Positions 33,166 through 44,800 of a DNA stretch of 64,000 nucleotides are shown here, piece by piece. The first letter of the stretch is position 1. Each line of letters begins with the position of its first letter. The DNA comes from Pyropia yezoensis (lineage: Eukaryota > Rhodophyta > Bangiophyceae > Bangiales > Bangiaceae). The translations under genes and the position numbers were made by a program. The stretch lies in contig CM020618.1 of assembly GCA_009829735.1 (NCBI GenBank), forward strand, positions 42,174,878 to 42,238,877, read 5' to 3'. The notes under the pieces were generated by a model. It was not told the origin of the DNA and did not search any database. It saw only the letters and a list, made by a program, of their open reading frames with translations.

Positions 33166-33250
33166 GTGTCTATTGTAATGCAGTGCCACGGATTTTGTCT
33201 CATGGCGCTGATAACAACAACAGGCCAATGGTACGTCTCAGATGGCACAG
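33166..33250 (+). repeat. Fragment related to the 52.7-kb fold-back element
   Basis: The stretch from TGCAGTGCCACGGATTTTGT to GGCCAATGG...CTCAGATGGC resembles 52761-52838, which has TGCAGTACCCCAAATTTCGT, GGCCAATGG and GAGATGGC in the same order. Confidence 0.6.
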
Positions 33251-36200
33251 TACAGGGAACGAGACTGTTCAAAAGCATTGACGGGGAAAAATTCTTCAAC
33301 TGAAGATAACGAAGAAATCAAGTAATGATTTGTAGACGTCACGGCCTCAACAAAAAAAAATGGTATCTCAAAACGGTCTTGGCAACAGTCCTCAGAAGGG
33401 CACAAGCGCAAATTTTTTTCAAGATTCTTGAACCGTTCTTGAAACATTCGGCAGGCGCCCCAGTGTGGTGACATCAGCTGTCTGAAGAACTTCTCAGAAC
33501 GGTGCTCAGAACAGTTCTCAGAACAGATATCGGAATTTGTAGGGTATGAAGTTTTGGTAAATTCTGAAGGCACTCGTGCCCATTTGATGTCAGAGAGTCC
33601 TTTCCGAACGGATTGACAACGTTACACAAAAGTCAAGTTGGTAAATTTATAGAATCTCTCCGCAACATTGGTCTTGCTGTTCTGGAGGTTTAAACAAAGT
33701 ATACATTACATTGTTGCTTGTCAGCGACGCTCCACAAACTATTTCTGCCTCGCACATTCGCGTCAGCTATCAGAATGGACCAGAGTGAAAGAAAGCAAGC
33801 TTGTCTCACATGGATGTGTGTTTGCTTGGATCCTTGGACATGCCATGATCTGTCTACGTATGGAAGTGAGCGCTTTACCACCTTTGCTGGGCTTTGATTC
33901 TCTCTGTGTAAAAATGCCCCAGATAAGCGCGTAGATACACGCCCTTGCTTGCTCCACCCACCCATCTACCCTGTTGAGATTGCGAGCACCAGCAGTGAAA
34001 AGCCCGAGGAGGAAGGAGGACTGGGGGATAAAGGCCGCGTGATCATAGGCAGCCGGCTGCAGAGTACTCCATGGACGTGGGGGGCCGCGCAGCTCGATGG
34101 GGACGCGCGCCCGACGACCCCCCGCCCCCCCACCCCACGGGGCGGAGGGGCCGCCGACGCCGCTGCCAACCATCAAGTGCACACATATTGGCGATATACA
34201 GTGGACTGCTATCGGGAGTGCCGGAGGGTGCCGTTGTCGGGGACGGTCGGCGAAGTGTGGAGCCCAGTGCCCACCGAGGTGCGGCCGCAGTGCACACTCG
34301 CCTCAGATGGCGTAAAGTTCAGGGTCGAGAAGGCAAGTGAAGCGCTTGCTCAACCACTGAAGTTTGCTTCATTTTGTTAACTGGGCGTGTTATCAGGACG
34401 ATTTAGTCATTCTATTACAAATCTGACGACATCGAAGAGATAACAGGAAATAGCTGGTACCAGCTGAGAACTCTGCCATTGTGCTCGAGAGGATCGGGCC
34501 GAGATGGAGGAAGTTCCGCCGAGATCAAAAGAGTTTTTCGGCTCGTGTGTGCATGGTATCGGGGCGTACAATCCACCAACAGCGCGGGGAGACCTCAAAG
34601 ATACTGAACCGCCGACCGCTTGGTACTGCCATGCTGGGATCCGAGAACAAGATGACGGTGTTCTATCACACGCAAGCCATTCTTTCTCGAAGGAGGAAGC
34701 AACAGCCTCCCCCACGCACACTCTTACCCGTTCTCACCGGCACCCCGCGGCGCTCCACACCGGGCCACGTGCGTGTCAATCACGTCCCTCCAACATCTCC
34801 AGAGGGCCTCTTCCCCCCCGAATCATCGTGACCATCTGCGCTGGGATATCTTCTTTATGGGGAATTCGAGCCCCGCCGACCATCAGTGCAATCACTCAAG
34901 ATTTCTCACGAATACACCAAATACACGATCATAATCCAAACCCCAAATGCATCCAGAACTGTCAGCATAGGTCCAGAAAAACCCGGGATGCCCTCCCGAA
35001 CGGTAAGGAAAGGTACAGAATGATACTATCATCCAATCAGATAGCGTGTGAATCCCCACTTGGGCGCCTGATGCCGGGCTGGCTGCCGGTAGGAAGCGCT
35101 CCCCAGAATACATAGAGTCTGTGTGGCATCCGGTTTGCCCTCGCCTCCGGCTCATCCCGACCATCAATGCGCCTCCAACCAAGCCACAAGCACGTGACGC
35201 GCAGCCCCCTCCCCCCCCCCCCCCCCCCGCTCTCCCCTCGCCCCACCCCGGCTTGGCAAACCCTGCTTTACTGACGGCGCTGTTGCCCGTCCTCTGCTGT
35301 ACCCCTCCCCGCTCGAGCTCCGGACCTCGCTGTCGCCGATCCCTTCTTTCTACCCTCCCTCGTTCCTCCCTCAACCAACCAACCCATCCCTTTGAGGCAG
35401 GGAAACGTCGTCCTTCTGCGCGCAGGGCAGTGGGGGGACGCCACGCGGCATTTCCTAGGTGCCAAAGAGGACCTGGTTCGAACACCAGTGTGCAAAGAGA
35501 GGTCTTCCCTCAGGACACCGTGCTGCGGTGGCCCCAAATGCCACCCCGTCAGGAGGCGCATTGTCGACTTACGCCCGGCTCGCCTGCCCTACCGCCATCC
35601 CGGCACGAGCAACAATTCCTTCGATCAGCAGCACGGATGGAGAAGACGGCGATAGTGGCGAGGCCGTCGAGCAGCCACTGAATGATGCTACCCGAGCTGC
35701 GTCCGGTCCGGAGTAACACTCGGTTGGACCCTACGGCATGTGTACAACCACGCATGGACTTAAAAAAACATTGTTGACTCCGTGTCGTACACTGTGGTAG
35801 TGCTGCACTGCCGGTCCCGTGAGGCCACGGAGGACTACCGGCGACAGCGCCGCTTCGCAGAGTCGTGTCGCACACCACACTCCCTCACCTCTATGGTGGA
35901 GTGTAGTGTCGATCTGCACACCAGGATGGTCGAATGCTGCAGGAACGGCAGTGTAGCGTTCACTGCTGGCCAAGGAGCACCCTCTGAGTGCTACGTGAGC
36001 AACGCCGCGCGTTACAACGCGAACGGGCAGCCAGGCAAGCAGTCTTCTTATTGACCGCTTCTGTCATAGCTAAAAATGATGCTTGCTGGTGCAGACATTG
36101 GACCAAGCATGGTCAAGTCGATGAGAGATGCGCGAAAGGCTGCAGCAGCAGGCCCGCCCACGGATCTACCTAATTTGTTCGACGGGGCAGTGCTTCGAGA

Positions 36201-36800
36201 GCTGATTGCACAGGTTTACTTCTCCTTCAACACTTCTGCAGGACTGTGCTCTTCAGCGGACGGCTTTCAAGCGTGAAAACAGCGCGGATTCGAAGGATGG
36301 CCGATAATTGCAGCCATTTTGAATAGTGATCCTTGCTCCAGGGCTCGAGCTGTTGCGCAAGTCGTCCTTGAAAAAACGCCAGGGCCTGGACGGCGTGCGG
36401 ACCAAGAGCAGATTCTTCATCCGATCGCCGAAGTCCGGGACGCCCTCCCTGTTGGCGTGCGTGGTGTGGAGGTCGCCCTCTACCAGGAGCCCCAGGTCGT
36501 ATCTGCACTTGTCGTTCAAGTGTCCGCCGACACAATCGCGTCGGGCAGCCTTCCTGCCACCCACCGTAAGACCGCAAAAACCACCATCCTTTCAAGCGCC
36601 GCAGGCTCAATGTGCAGCGCGACGCTACACCCAGACACACCGCGGCTATCGTTGACGGAACTGTCGCGAGGGTGCAGAGTGCCCGTCGAAAGGGCTAGCG
36701 CCGGTTAGTGTTTCGTGCCCTGGCTCAGAGCGAGGGTTTTAAGGGCTACTCGCTGTATTTCGCTCCTACTCCAGCGGTCAAGGCAAGCTACCCCGGGCTC
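33251..36800. other. Long region without a supported gene
   Basis: A second trace of the fold-back family lies at 34494-34530 (ATCGGGCCGAGATGG, shared with 52970-52983). A C14+ run lies at 35212-35228. Weak protein-like frames at 36076-36270 and 36319-36708 are not recognised and are not called. A possible 3' LTR of the older Ty3 element should lie near 36 kb but I could not match it to the other side. Confidence 0.4.
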
Positions 36801-36839
36801 AACGACCTGTGGGACACTGGCACTGATCAGCCCCTTGAT

Positions 36840-37250
36840 GACACCATGCACCAGCCTCTGTGAAATGTTGTGCATGAGGTAATGGAACTGTTCTCGGGCG
36901 GGCCGATTTCCGGTACAGGTTGAGGGCGTCGGGTCTTCCTTGGTGCTGGGCACGTACGCCAGCGTCTCGAGTGACGTGTTCGACCAGGTATTTCATTGTG
37001 CGGATAGCGGCCAGATGTAGGATAGTCCGGTAGTCGGAGAGCTTCTTGCTACCTTAGCGCTGGTCAGGGACCTTCCTGAGTTTCCAGGAGCGTCGGCGGG
37101 CGTACCTGGAGGAGCGGGAGCGTCCGGGTGCTGCTATTGCTGCTCCGGCGGCGGAGTATGCCGAGGCGTCTCGACCGCCTTACCACGCCATCCCGTCATC
37201 CTCTGGGTCCCGTCGTGCTGCCGATGAGGCGCTGTAGCGTGCTCCCGCAG
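36840..37250 (+). pseudogene. Decayed antisense ORF of the older Ty3 element
   Basis: DNA similar to 62230-62630, the 3' end of the antisense ORF in the right-edge element: shared GGTACAGGTTGAGGGCGTCGG-like and GGACAGCGGCCAGATGT-like stretches, then GGAGCGGGAG. Stops (such as TAG after AGATG at 37018) and shifts break it. It is convergent with the pol remnant at 37573-38170, as in the intact copies. Confidence 0.7.
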
Positions 37251-37572
37251 CGCAGCGGCGAGTCGGGAGTAAGGCTTGAGGACGGAGGGGGTGGGAGTTA
37301 TGGATTATTGAGGAGGGAAGAGGCGGAGAGAAGCGTTGCTCGAGCGGATGCTTGCTTGCTTTCTGGTAGCTCCATGCTCGTAGTGCTTGATTCCTTGATA
37401 CACCCGTTTCCTTTTCTTAATATTCTTGTTCCCCGTCCGTCCCTTCCGAGCTCGACTTGCCCGGCTGGCCCCGATCAGTTCCTTCATTCTCTTCGTTCTC
37501 CGAGTCTGATTCGAGGATCTTTCCAGCTCTGGATACTGGGGTGCTCTCAGTCCCATTCCGCCGCGCGTAGGC

Positions 37573-39001
37573 TCAGAAGTCAGCAATGGGTAACCGGTTG
37601 GAGGGCTCCCTGGTATCATCAGCCGGGACATATTCTCGGCCTTCCTGTCGGGATAACAAGGGTACTGCGGCGCGCTTGCGCCGAGTCATGTCACGCTTGC
37701 TTGGCGGTGGAGCTCGAGTAACGCGGTCACTACTCACACGGTATGGGGAGCCATCCACGTCTAGAGGGAGCGTCCAGCCTTCCGTGCTCAGGATTTCGTA
37801 GGGCCCATCTGTGTTGGAGTCCAGCCTCCCCCGGGTCTTGCTGTGGTTATCCACGAAAACCCAATCGCAATCACCCAGTTCATTGTTCTTTTCCCGAACA
37901 CCCTTGACAAAGTCCTGCTCGCATCGCTCTTGGGTCTTCGTGATTGATTCCTTGCCTTGTGGGAGGAGGAGCTCCAGTTGTTCCAGGAACTTGTCTTTTG
38001 CCTTGGGGCCCGGATTCAGAACAGGCTCGAGACCGTCCGGTATTCTTTTCAGGGAGAAGTTGGGCAGCCGCCTTGGGCTAACAATGTCTAGTGGAGCTAC
38101 CCCTGTCGTCCGGTGAACAAGAGAGTTGAAGGCCAGGATGAGGACAGCCAGGATAGCTCGTAGGCCTTCGGGCACCGTCCCAAGGACTATGCATGTGGCA
38201 AGGAGGACTCCTAGGGAGCCGGTCGTATGGCCATGCCGGCACGCGAACGTACCAACCGCTTGGTCGAATTCATCACTTGTACCGTAGTAGGCTGGCCAGG
38301 CGTAAGCGTGGCAGGCCCCTCGGCCAGTTGCGCTCCATGAATGGAGCGCAATGTGCTCTTGCCACGAATACATCCGTGGCTTTGAAAATTGCCACGCAGT
38401 TGAACGTGCGATATCGAACCCGGACGCATAAGCGTCTTTTGGGTAAGGACCGGGCGGGCGTTCCCCCCACGGGCACAGGCGCACACCGCCTCCCTATTCG
38501 GCTTAAGGCGGGGGTTCTTCTGAAACCTCCGCAGGATGGGGACGGTCGCCCCCGGTAAGAGAGTGACCGTCTGGTCCTCCGAGTTAATACTCTTAGTTTC
38601 GTGGTCCACGAATGTGTTCCCCAAAAAAACAGGGACGCACATATTCGGAAACACGCCAAAGGATATATATGAGACTTGTTGTCCCACACAGACCCTCAGG
38701 GTGCCGCTACCCACTATGGGGAGCCATCCCCCGTTCACATCATAAAACCTTAATGTTTCCATGTCTCCCAGGGATTCCATAGGGAGCCCCCGACGTATTG
38801 CCTGCTTTCGGACGAGCGAAAGGCCACTCCCGGTATCGAGGATGGCCCTCGTCGCCCATTCATATCCCTTAGTAAAAAAAAGCCGCACGGCGAGGTGATA
38901 GGCCGTGGGTGGTGACACTTGTGCCATCATCCGAGCTGCTTGGTTGGCTTCATCCTTCTTTTTAGGGCGGACCATTTTACACTTCACCCCACGAGGACGG
39001 G
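37573..39001 (-). pseudogene. Older Ty3/gypsy pol, internally deleted
   Basis: On the minus strand 39001-38211 encodes an aspartic protease region with AILDTGSGLSLVR. The sequence then jumps, near 38170, to the integrase C-terminus (LILAFNSLVHRTTGVAPLDI onward), so RT, RNase H and the integrase core, about 2.5 kb, are gone. The tail matches the right-edge pol almost residue for residue (FLEQL..LLP, DWVFVDNHSKTRG, DVDGSPYRVSSD), but about 25 residues of the chromodomain between GRE and PADDT are missing. This frame is the left half of the ORF split by the young element at 38997-39001. Confidence 0.85.
38997..39001 (+). repeat. Target site duplication ACGGG, left copy
   Basis: ACGGG directly before the 5' LTR; the same five bases follow the 3' LTR at 49741-49745. 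Confidence 0.95.
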
Positions 39002-39364
39002 TGTAGCAATATGGTTGACCGTATTGTGACCCTAATGTTAGGGGGGCTACTTCTAATCCTTGGCTTTCAATTTGAGAGTCCGTACTGGTCACGGTATCTA
39101 CAAGTTACGTATGACCAGAGGGACTTGCATCTTGGGGTGGAGGGTAGTTAGTAGTGTCTCCGAGGGTTTATAACGAGGGGGGCGGCGGCGAATCCACCGC
39201 CGGCCAAGGCAGAACAACAAACCCCTCCCATTTGTGCTCCCATCTTGGTCCCGTGGCTTGCGCTCCAAGGACAGCAACCTTGGCCTCCCGGTGACGTTGG
39301 TGCCGACCCCCCTTGGTGAGTGTTCCCTGAGAGTGGACGTGCGACAGATTCCTATTGTGCTACA
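39002..39364 (+). repeat. 5' LTR
   Basis: 363 bp, TG...CA with 7-bp terminal inverted repeat TGTAGCA/TGCTACA. A TTTATAA at 39167-39173 is a plausible TATA box, about 190 bp before the LTR end. About 98% identical to 49377-49740. Confidence 0.96.
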
Positions 39365-39365
39365 T

Positions 39366-39383
39366 TGGTGGAGCAGCAGGGGA
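39366..39383 (+). promoter_or_regulatory. Primer binding site
   Basis: TGGTGGAGCAGCAGGGGA, one base after the LTR, would pair with a tRNA 3' end including CCA. The same 18 bases follow the LTR of the older element (51762-51779, minus). It is not the usual initiator Met PBS; the tRNA is not identified. Confidence 0.8.
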
Positions 39384-39583
39384 CGGGTTTCCGTCACCCT
39401 TATGGTGACGCCGTCTTCGGCCCTGGCACACGGATAGGGATCCGGTCCTTTTCTTGTACTCGTGGTGTTGCGACCTGTTCGATTGTGTTGCGTTTTTACC
39501 TTTGACTGTGATCTACTGTTACTCTCCCTAAGCTACCCCCCCGCTCTCTTATTCGTGGTGATTGTTACGTCGGTTGACTGATT

Positions 39584-41773
39584 GTGACTATGTCTACCCA
39601 AGAGACGGGGAACGCTCAAGATGACGGATCGGCGTCGACGCCGACCCCGGAGGTGACTACGGGAACCGGGATCGGGAACCCGATCGATAACATTGAGACG
39701 CCAATGCTTTCCGGTGCCGGATCGACGTTTGGCACGGCTCGGACGGCAGGAGGCGGGGGCCCGCCTCAACTGTCGTCGACCGACCTCACTCCGCCGCCTC
39801 CTTCACCAGGGGATTCCCTGATGGCATCATTGGCCCGCATCGAGGCCCGGTTTTCCGGACTCGACGCTCGTCAAGAGCGGACGGAGGACGCGATGGCAGT
39901 GTTGATGTCAACACGCCACACGACGGGACCCCGTCGTGTTCCGCCCACACCGGTACGGTTTGAACCGGCCGGACTACTTTCGGAATCCACCGGGGTCGAC
40001 CCCGGCGCAGCAACTCCGGGACAACCCCCGGACACAATGGGGTATGGATCCGAGTCGTCGGCAGAGTTGGAACGGAGTCACACGGAGCGATACGCTCGGA
40101 GCACCCGAAGCGGACTCCGCGGACACGACCCGGCGGATACTTACGCCGGTCGAGAGCCGGTTATTGGGGGAGGGGGTACCCTCTCACAGTACCCCCCCGA
40201 CGAAGGAGGCCAGGCAACTCGGGTTCCCGAGGTGCCGACGCCTGAAGTACCATCTTCAGTGGTGGAAGCCATGACCGCGCAGGTCACTGCCAGCCTACTG
40301 AAGCGGATGGAGTCCGATGAGTTTGCTCATCAACTGGCTAAGCGACTGGATATCCAGGACGCTGACACGGAGATCGTCAACGAAGTCTTCAGGTCGGTAC
40401 TGACTCCCGAACGTTACCGTTTGGAGGACCGATCTACCACCGTATCGGAATCGATGCGTAATACGTCGCACCGAGCGATTCGCTCTATGCAGACCCTTAT
40501 GAAGGGAGTCCCTATGTTCGGGGGCCCCAACGGACGCCCGTTGGCGGTCATCGGCTTCTTGACTAGTTTCAAGGCAGCCGCGGACAAGGCCCTCGTCAAC
40601 GAGGGGCTGGCCCTGGAGATCCTCCCGTTCTTTGTTGATGAACGCGTGCGAGGCATCCTTCGCCAGGCACCCCCAATGCCGGGAATGAGGGTCGCAGTCA
40701 CCCCCATGGATTACCGTGGGATTCTCAAGGAGCTGCTGAGCAGCTACCTCAGTGAGGACAAGTGCGAGGACCACTATCGGGCCCTTCGCACTGCCACCGC
40801 CCAGTCCTGGGAGGATGAAGAGATGTTTGGACGCCGGATCCAAGAGCTCGACTACGAGCTGGGGAAGCTCCTCGGTGAAGGGGAACTACGGGCCGTCCTG
40901 TTCGCAGGAGTACCCAACTACGTGCGGATATCCGCACGGGGAGCCAATACGGCCCGGACGAACTTCAGTCGACTGATGCATATGTGCAAGTCCCTAGGGG
41001 ACGCCTATCGGGTTCTACACCCGGAATGTGCCTCGGCCACGAAGCCCAAGGGTGAGGGAGGCAAGCCCAGTCTTACCCGGGTACCGAGGCAAGAGAAGGT
41101 GGAACGTAAGGCCGCACCAGTACTGGTGGCGACCGAACATACCCCTAGTGGTGAGGATGAACCTCTAGTCGACCAACAGGGCCACCTGTTGCTACCGGCG
41201 ACGCCGGTGATTGATGAGCATGGTACAGTAGCGTACATCGCCCCGGCTGGGACCCAGTTCCAGGTCAACGAGGGAGCGGGACGGCGCGTCCCGTATGGGC
41301 GGACTACGGGGTATGCCCCGGTTACGGGTAACCCCCACCAGCCCCTGCCTACATGGGCAGTACGTACGGAGGCACCTCCGCAGGTTGCGCGCCGACCCAA
41401 CCGGTTGGGGGAGTCCATGTTCCGGTTGACCCAAGGACCCAAGGCCTACCAGGGAGCAGGCACTCGGGCGCCCGAGGCAGGCAACCGCAGCTACGGGGCT
41501 ACCCCCATGCGTACTCAAGGGGGGACCGGTACGTCCGGATGCATGTTGTGTGGGGATCCCCAGCACTGGGTGTCTTCCTGCCCACTCATCCCCGAGGAGT
41601 CTCGGCGGGCAGCGGCGCAACGCAAGACATCCACCGGAGGGTATCCCACCAGAGCACCCGGACCCGCACCGGGTAGGCAGCCAGCTCCAGGTGGAGTAAT
41701 GGCCGTCGAGGAGGCACCTCCCCAGCCGGATGTCCCGGCGGACAGCACCCGACCAAGGGCGGGAAACGAGTAA
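39584..41773 (+). CDS. gag: Gag polyprotein
   Basis: 729 residues from ATG 39584. The first 230 residues are disordered and Thr/Pro/Gly-rich. The central part (about 265-480) is a helical Ty3-type capsid with MFGGPNGRPLAVIGFLTSFK, PFFVDERVRGIL and YLSEDKCEDHYRALRTATAQ. A single zinc knuckle lies near the C-terminus: C653-x2-C656-x4-H661-x4-C666 (CMLCGDPQHWVSSC), which binds RNA. Gag packages the element's RNA into particles. The older element's Gag at 50.4-51.6 kb has a comparable capsid layout. It ends TAA at 41771, four bases after a GGGAAAC heptamer that probably makes Gag-Pol. Confidence 0.9.
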   Translation: MTMSTQETGNAQDDGSASTPTPEVTTGTGIGNPIDNIETPMLSGAGSTFGTARTAGGGGPPQLSSTDLTPPPPSPGDSLMASLARIEARFSGLDARQERTEDAMAVLMSTRHTTGPRRVPPTPVRFEPAGLLSESTGVDPGAATPGQPPDTMGYGSESSAELERSHTERYARSTRSGLRGHDPADTYAGREPVIGGGGTLSQYPPDEGGQATRVPEVPTPEVPSSVVEAMTAQVTASLLKRMESDEFAHQLAKRLDIQDADTEIVNEVFRSVLTPERYRLEDRSTTVSESMRNTSHRAIRSMQTLMKGVPMFGGPNGRPLAVIGFLTSFKAAADKALVNEGLALEILPFFVDERVRGILRQAPPMPGMRVAVTPMDYRGILKELLSSYLSEDKCEDHYRALRTATAQSWEDEEMFGRRIQELDYELGKLLGEGELRAVLFAGVPNYVRISARGANTARTNFSRLMHMCKSLGDAYRVLHPECASATKPKGEGGKPSLTRVPRQEKVERKAAPVLVATEHTPSGEDEPLVDQQGHLLLPATPVIDEHGTVAYIAPAGTQFQVNEGAGRRVPYGRTTGYAPVTGNPHQPLPTWAVRTEAPPQVARRPNRLGESMFRLTQGPKAYQGAGTRAPEAGNRSYGATPMRTQGGTGTSGCMLCGDPQHWVSSCPLIPEESRRAAAQRKTSTGGYPTRAPGPAPGRQPAPGGVMAVEEAPPQPDVPADSTRPRAGNE

Positions 41774-41823
41774 GAGGAAGGATGACCGGGGGGCGCTGGG
41801 GTAACCCAAGCAAGCCACCCCGG
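41761..41823 (+). promoter_or_regulatory. Predicted -1 ribosomal frameshift signal
   Basis: GGGAAAC at 41761-41767 is in the Gag frame as G GGA AAC, a classic X-XXY-YYZ slippery site. Slipping by -1 enters the pol frame, which is open from 41677. Downstream, CCGGGG (41786-41791) pairs with CCCCGG (41818-41823) around an inner hairpin TGGG-GTAA-CCCA. The 18-nt spacer is longer than usual. Confidence 0.65.
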
Positions 41824-44800
41824 AGTACCGCGGGGAAAGCTCCACGGAGAGCGCGGTTGAGTCGACGCCGCATCAATCCCCGGGTACACCTTCCGGCCCC
41901 GACGACACGGCGTCAGGGGATTGATGACCAACCTCCAAGGTTGGGAGGAGAGGACGGGATGCCTCGTCACGTTGAACCAGCCAAGGGCCCTGTCCAGGAT
42001 GCCCGAGTTACACCGGATATCGGTGTAGGCCACGTGCTGTTCACCTTGGAGAACTTCAAGGTATCAGCCACACTGGGGGTTGACCCCCAGTCGACCCGAT
42101 CGTACTACCCTGTAACGGATACAGGGGCTGGACCCAACCTTATCCGGAAGGATACCCTCCCGGACAAGTGGCTTCCGCGAGTCAGAGTGACTCCGGGACC
42201 CACCATCAAGGACCCGAATGGTCGCCTCATTCGGACGACCGCAGCGATGTCGCTGCGGGTTACCATCGGGGAACTCACTACGGAAGTCGACTTCCTGGTG
42301 TGTGAGACCCTATCGGTGCCCTGCATACTGGAGTGCACCTTCATCAACGTTTACGTCGATGCAATCCGGCCAGGCCGGAGGACCGTCGAGCTTCAAGAAA
42401 CCGACGGGACGAAGCGAAGACGTACGGCTATCGTCAGGGACCTGACGCTACAAGGGAGCCACGTTAACGTGGCTGAGGTGTACGCAAGCGTCGAGCCGAA
42501 GACACTTCGGTTGGCCAAGCGAACTCGCTTTGAGCCGATGTCGGAGACAGTCCTCCCGGTTAACTGTGACCTCGCAGGCATCTGCAGAGTCCGGTCCAAG
42601 CTGCGGACGTACAAGCGCCATGGGTTGACCATGGCCAACGGTCTCATAGACCTCCCAGCAGGAGGGTCGTCCCTCCTGGTGATTGCGAACTATCGCCGTA
42701 AGGCAGTCACCCTCCCGAAGGGAACTATCCTCGGGATTGCCGAGCTCTACGAAGGAGATATCCTTACCCCTGACAAGGAAGGTCAAGTGGAACCACTTGA
42801 GGTGCTGGCGGTCGCCAAGCCCACCGAGCGACAGCAACCCGATGACGGGAAGCCTATCCCACAGGCGGCTGCGGCGGATATGCCGCCAAAGGACCAAGAA
42901 GCACTGAAGGCCCTGGCCGAGGCTGACCTCGACCACCTTCCCCCTTCGGTAGCCGATGGGGTACGACGAATGATAAGAAAGCATGACGTCATGTGGACAG
43001 GCGGGGCCATGGGTACCATTGGGGCAACCCAACATCGTATTGACCTGGTACCAGGCGCACGCCCCGCCCGGTCACAACCGCACCGAGCGGGACCTATGCA
43101 ACGAGAGATCGTTGATGGAGAAGTGAAGAGGATGAGTGAAGCTAAGGTGATCCGACCTTCGATATCGGAGTGGGGTGCCCCAGTCGTTATCGTACCGAAG
43201 AAGGATCAAACCCCTCGGTCTTGCATCGATTACCGACGCCTCAACTTGGTTACCAAGAAAGACTCATACCCTTTACCAAGGATGGATGAATGCATCGACT
43301 CCCTGGGGGAAGCTACGGTGTTAACAACCATCGACTGCAATGCCGGATACTGGCAGATCCCGGTGGCGGACGAGGATATCCCCAAGACGGCATTCGTCTG
43401 TCACAGTGGAGTGTACGAGTTCCTAAGGATGCCCTTCGGATTGTCCAACGCCCCCGCTACATTCCAGCGGGATATCGACATTATACTGTCGGGAGTGAAG
43501 TGGCGTAACTGCCTAGTGTACCTCGATGACGTCATCGTCTTCTCGCGTAACATGGATGACCATGTGCAACACGTTGACGAGGTACTCACCCTCTTGAGGG
43601 ACGCCGGGGTAACCCTGCGTCTGAAGAAGTGCGCCTTCTTCCAACAGACGGTCGAGTATCTGGGCCACCAGATAACCCCTGGTAAACTAGGGGTACTCGA
43701 AGCCAATACCCGGGCACTCCGGGATGCCCGGTTCCCTAACAGCCAGACACAGCTCAAGAGCTTTCTGGGAATGTGCAACGTATACCGACGGTTCGTCAAG
43801 GACTTCGCTCGGATAGCCAAACCGTTAACGGTTCTTACGAGCAGTACCCTGCCCAAGGTACTCCAACCCCCTTCGCCACGCGAAGAGGAGGCATTCAAGT
43901 CGCTGAAGCGAGCCCTACTATCCCCACCCGTCCTTGCGTTACCGCACAGACGGGGGACCTTCGTCATCGATGTCGATGCGTGTGATACGCAAGTGGGATG
44001 CACCCTGTTACAGGGGGAGACGTTGATCGGTTCCGATAACGTTATCCCGGACCTACGTCCGGTAGGGTACTTCAGCCGGACACTCAACCCGGCTGAGCGT
44101 AACTATAGTGCCACCGAGCGTGAATGCCTCGGAGTTATATGGGCAGTGCACCTGCTCCGTCCATACCTGGAGGGCCCCAGGTTCATCGTGAGGTCCGACC
44201 ACGAACCCCTACGATGGCGCCTCAACCTTGGTGACAAGGATTCCGATAGCCATGGGAGGCTAGCCCGATGGAGGCTGAAGATGGCCGAGCACGACTACCG
44301 TACCTTGTATAAGGCTGGGTCAACCCACCATCTCGGAGACGCATTGTCTCGCCTCGACACCCCGAGCGGGGATACCCGCCCGGTGGACGAGGACATCCCG
44401 GTGGTACCGGTGTGCATGGTGGGTAATGCTACCCAGGGTATGGTTGACCATACTATGGCACACCTTGCGTGCCCATTGACCCTCGCGGACTTCCGCGAGG
44501 CACAGGCCAATGACGATGGCTGTAAACGCCATCGTGCTAACCTCCTGGCCGGTACGGCCGGCATCTTCTCCGAGAACGAAGACGGACTCATATACCGGCG
44601 GGCACCCGCCGATGGACGACATCAAGTCGTGGTTCCCGTGTCCTTACGGCAAGCCGTCATGGAACGAGAACACGAGAACCCTACAGCCGGACATCCGGGG
44701 GGTTCACGTATGTTCGCAGCAATGCGAAGGTTCTTTTCCTGGCCAGCAATGGCCGTCGACGTGGTCGACCACGTAAGGGGATGCCACCCCTGTGCACGTA

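Noticed and set aside
35440-35500. tRNA-like B box GGTTCGAACACC
   Set aside because: No matching acceptor, D or anticodon arm could be folded around it.
35700-36300. 3' LTR of the older Ty3 element
   Set aside because: I could not align it to the sequence following 51782, so it is not called.
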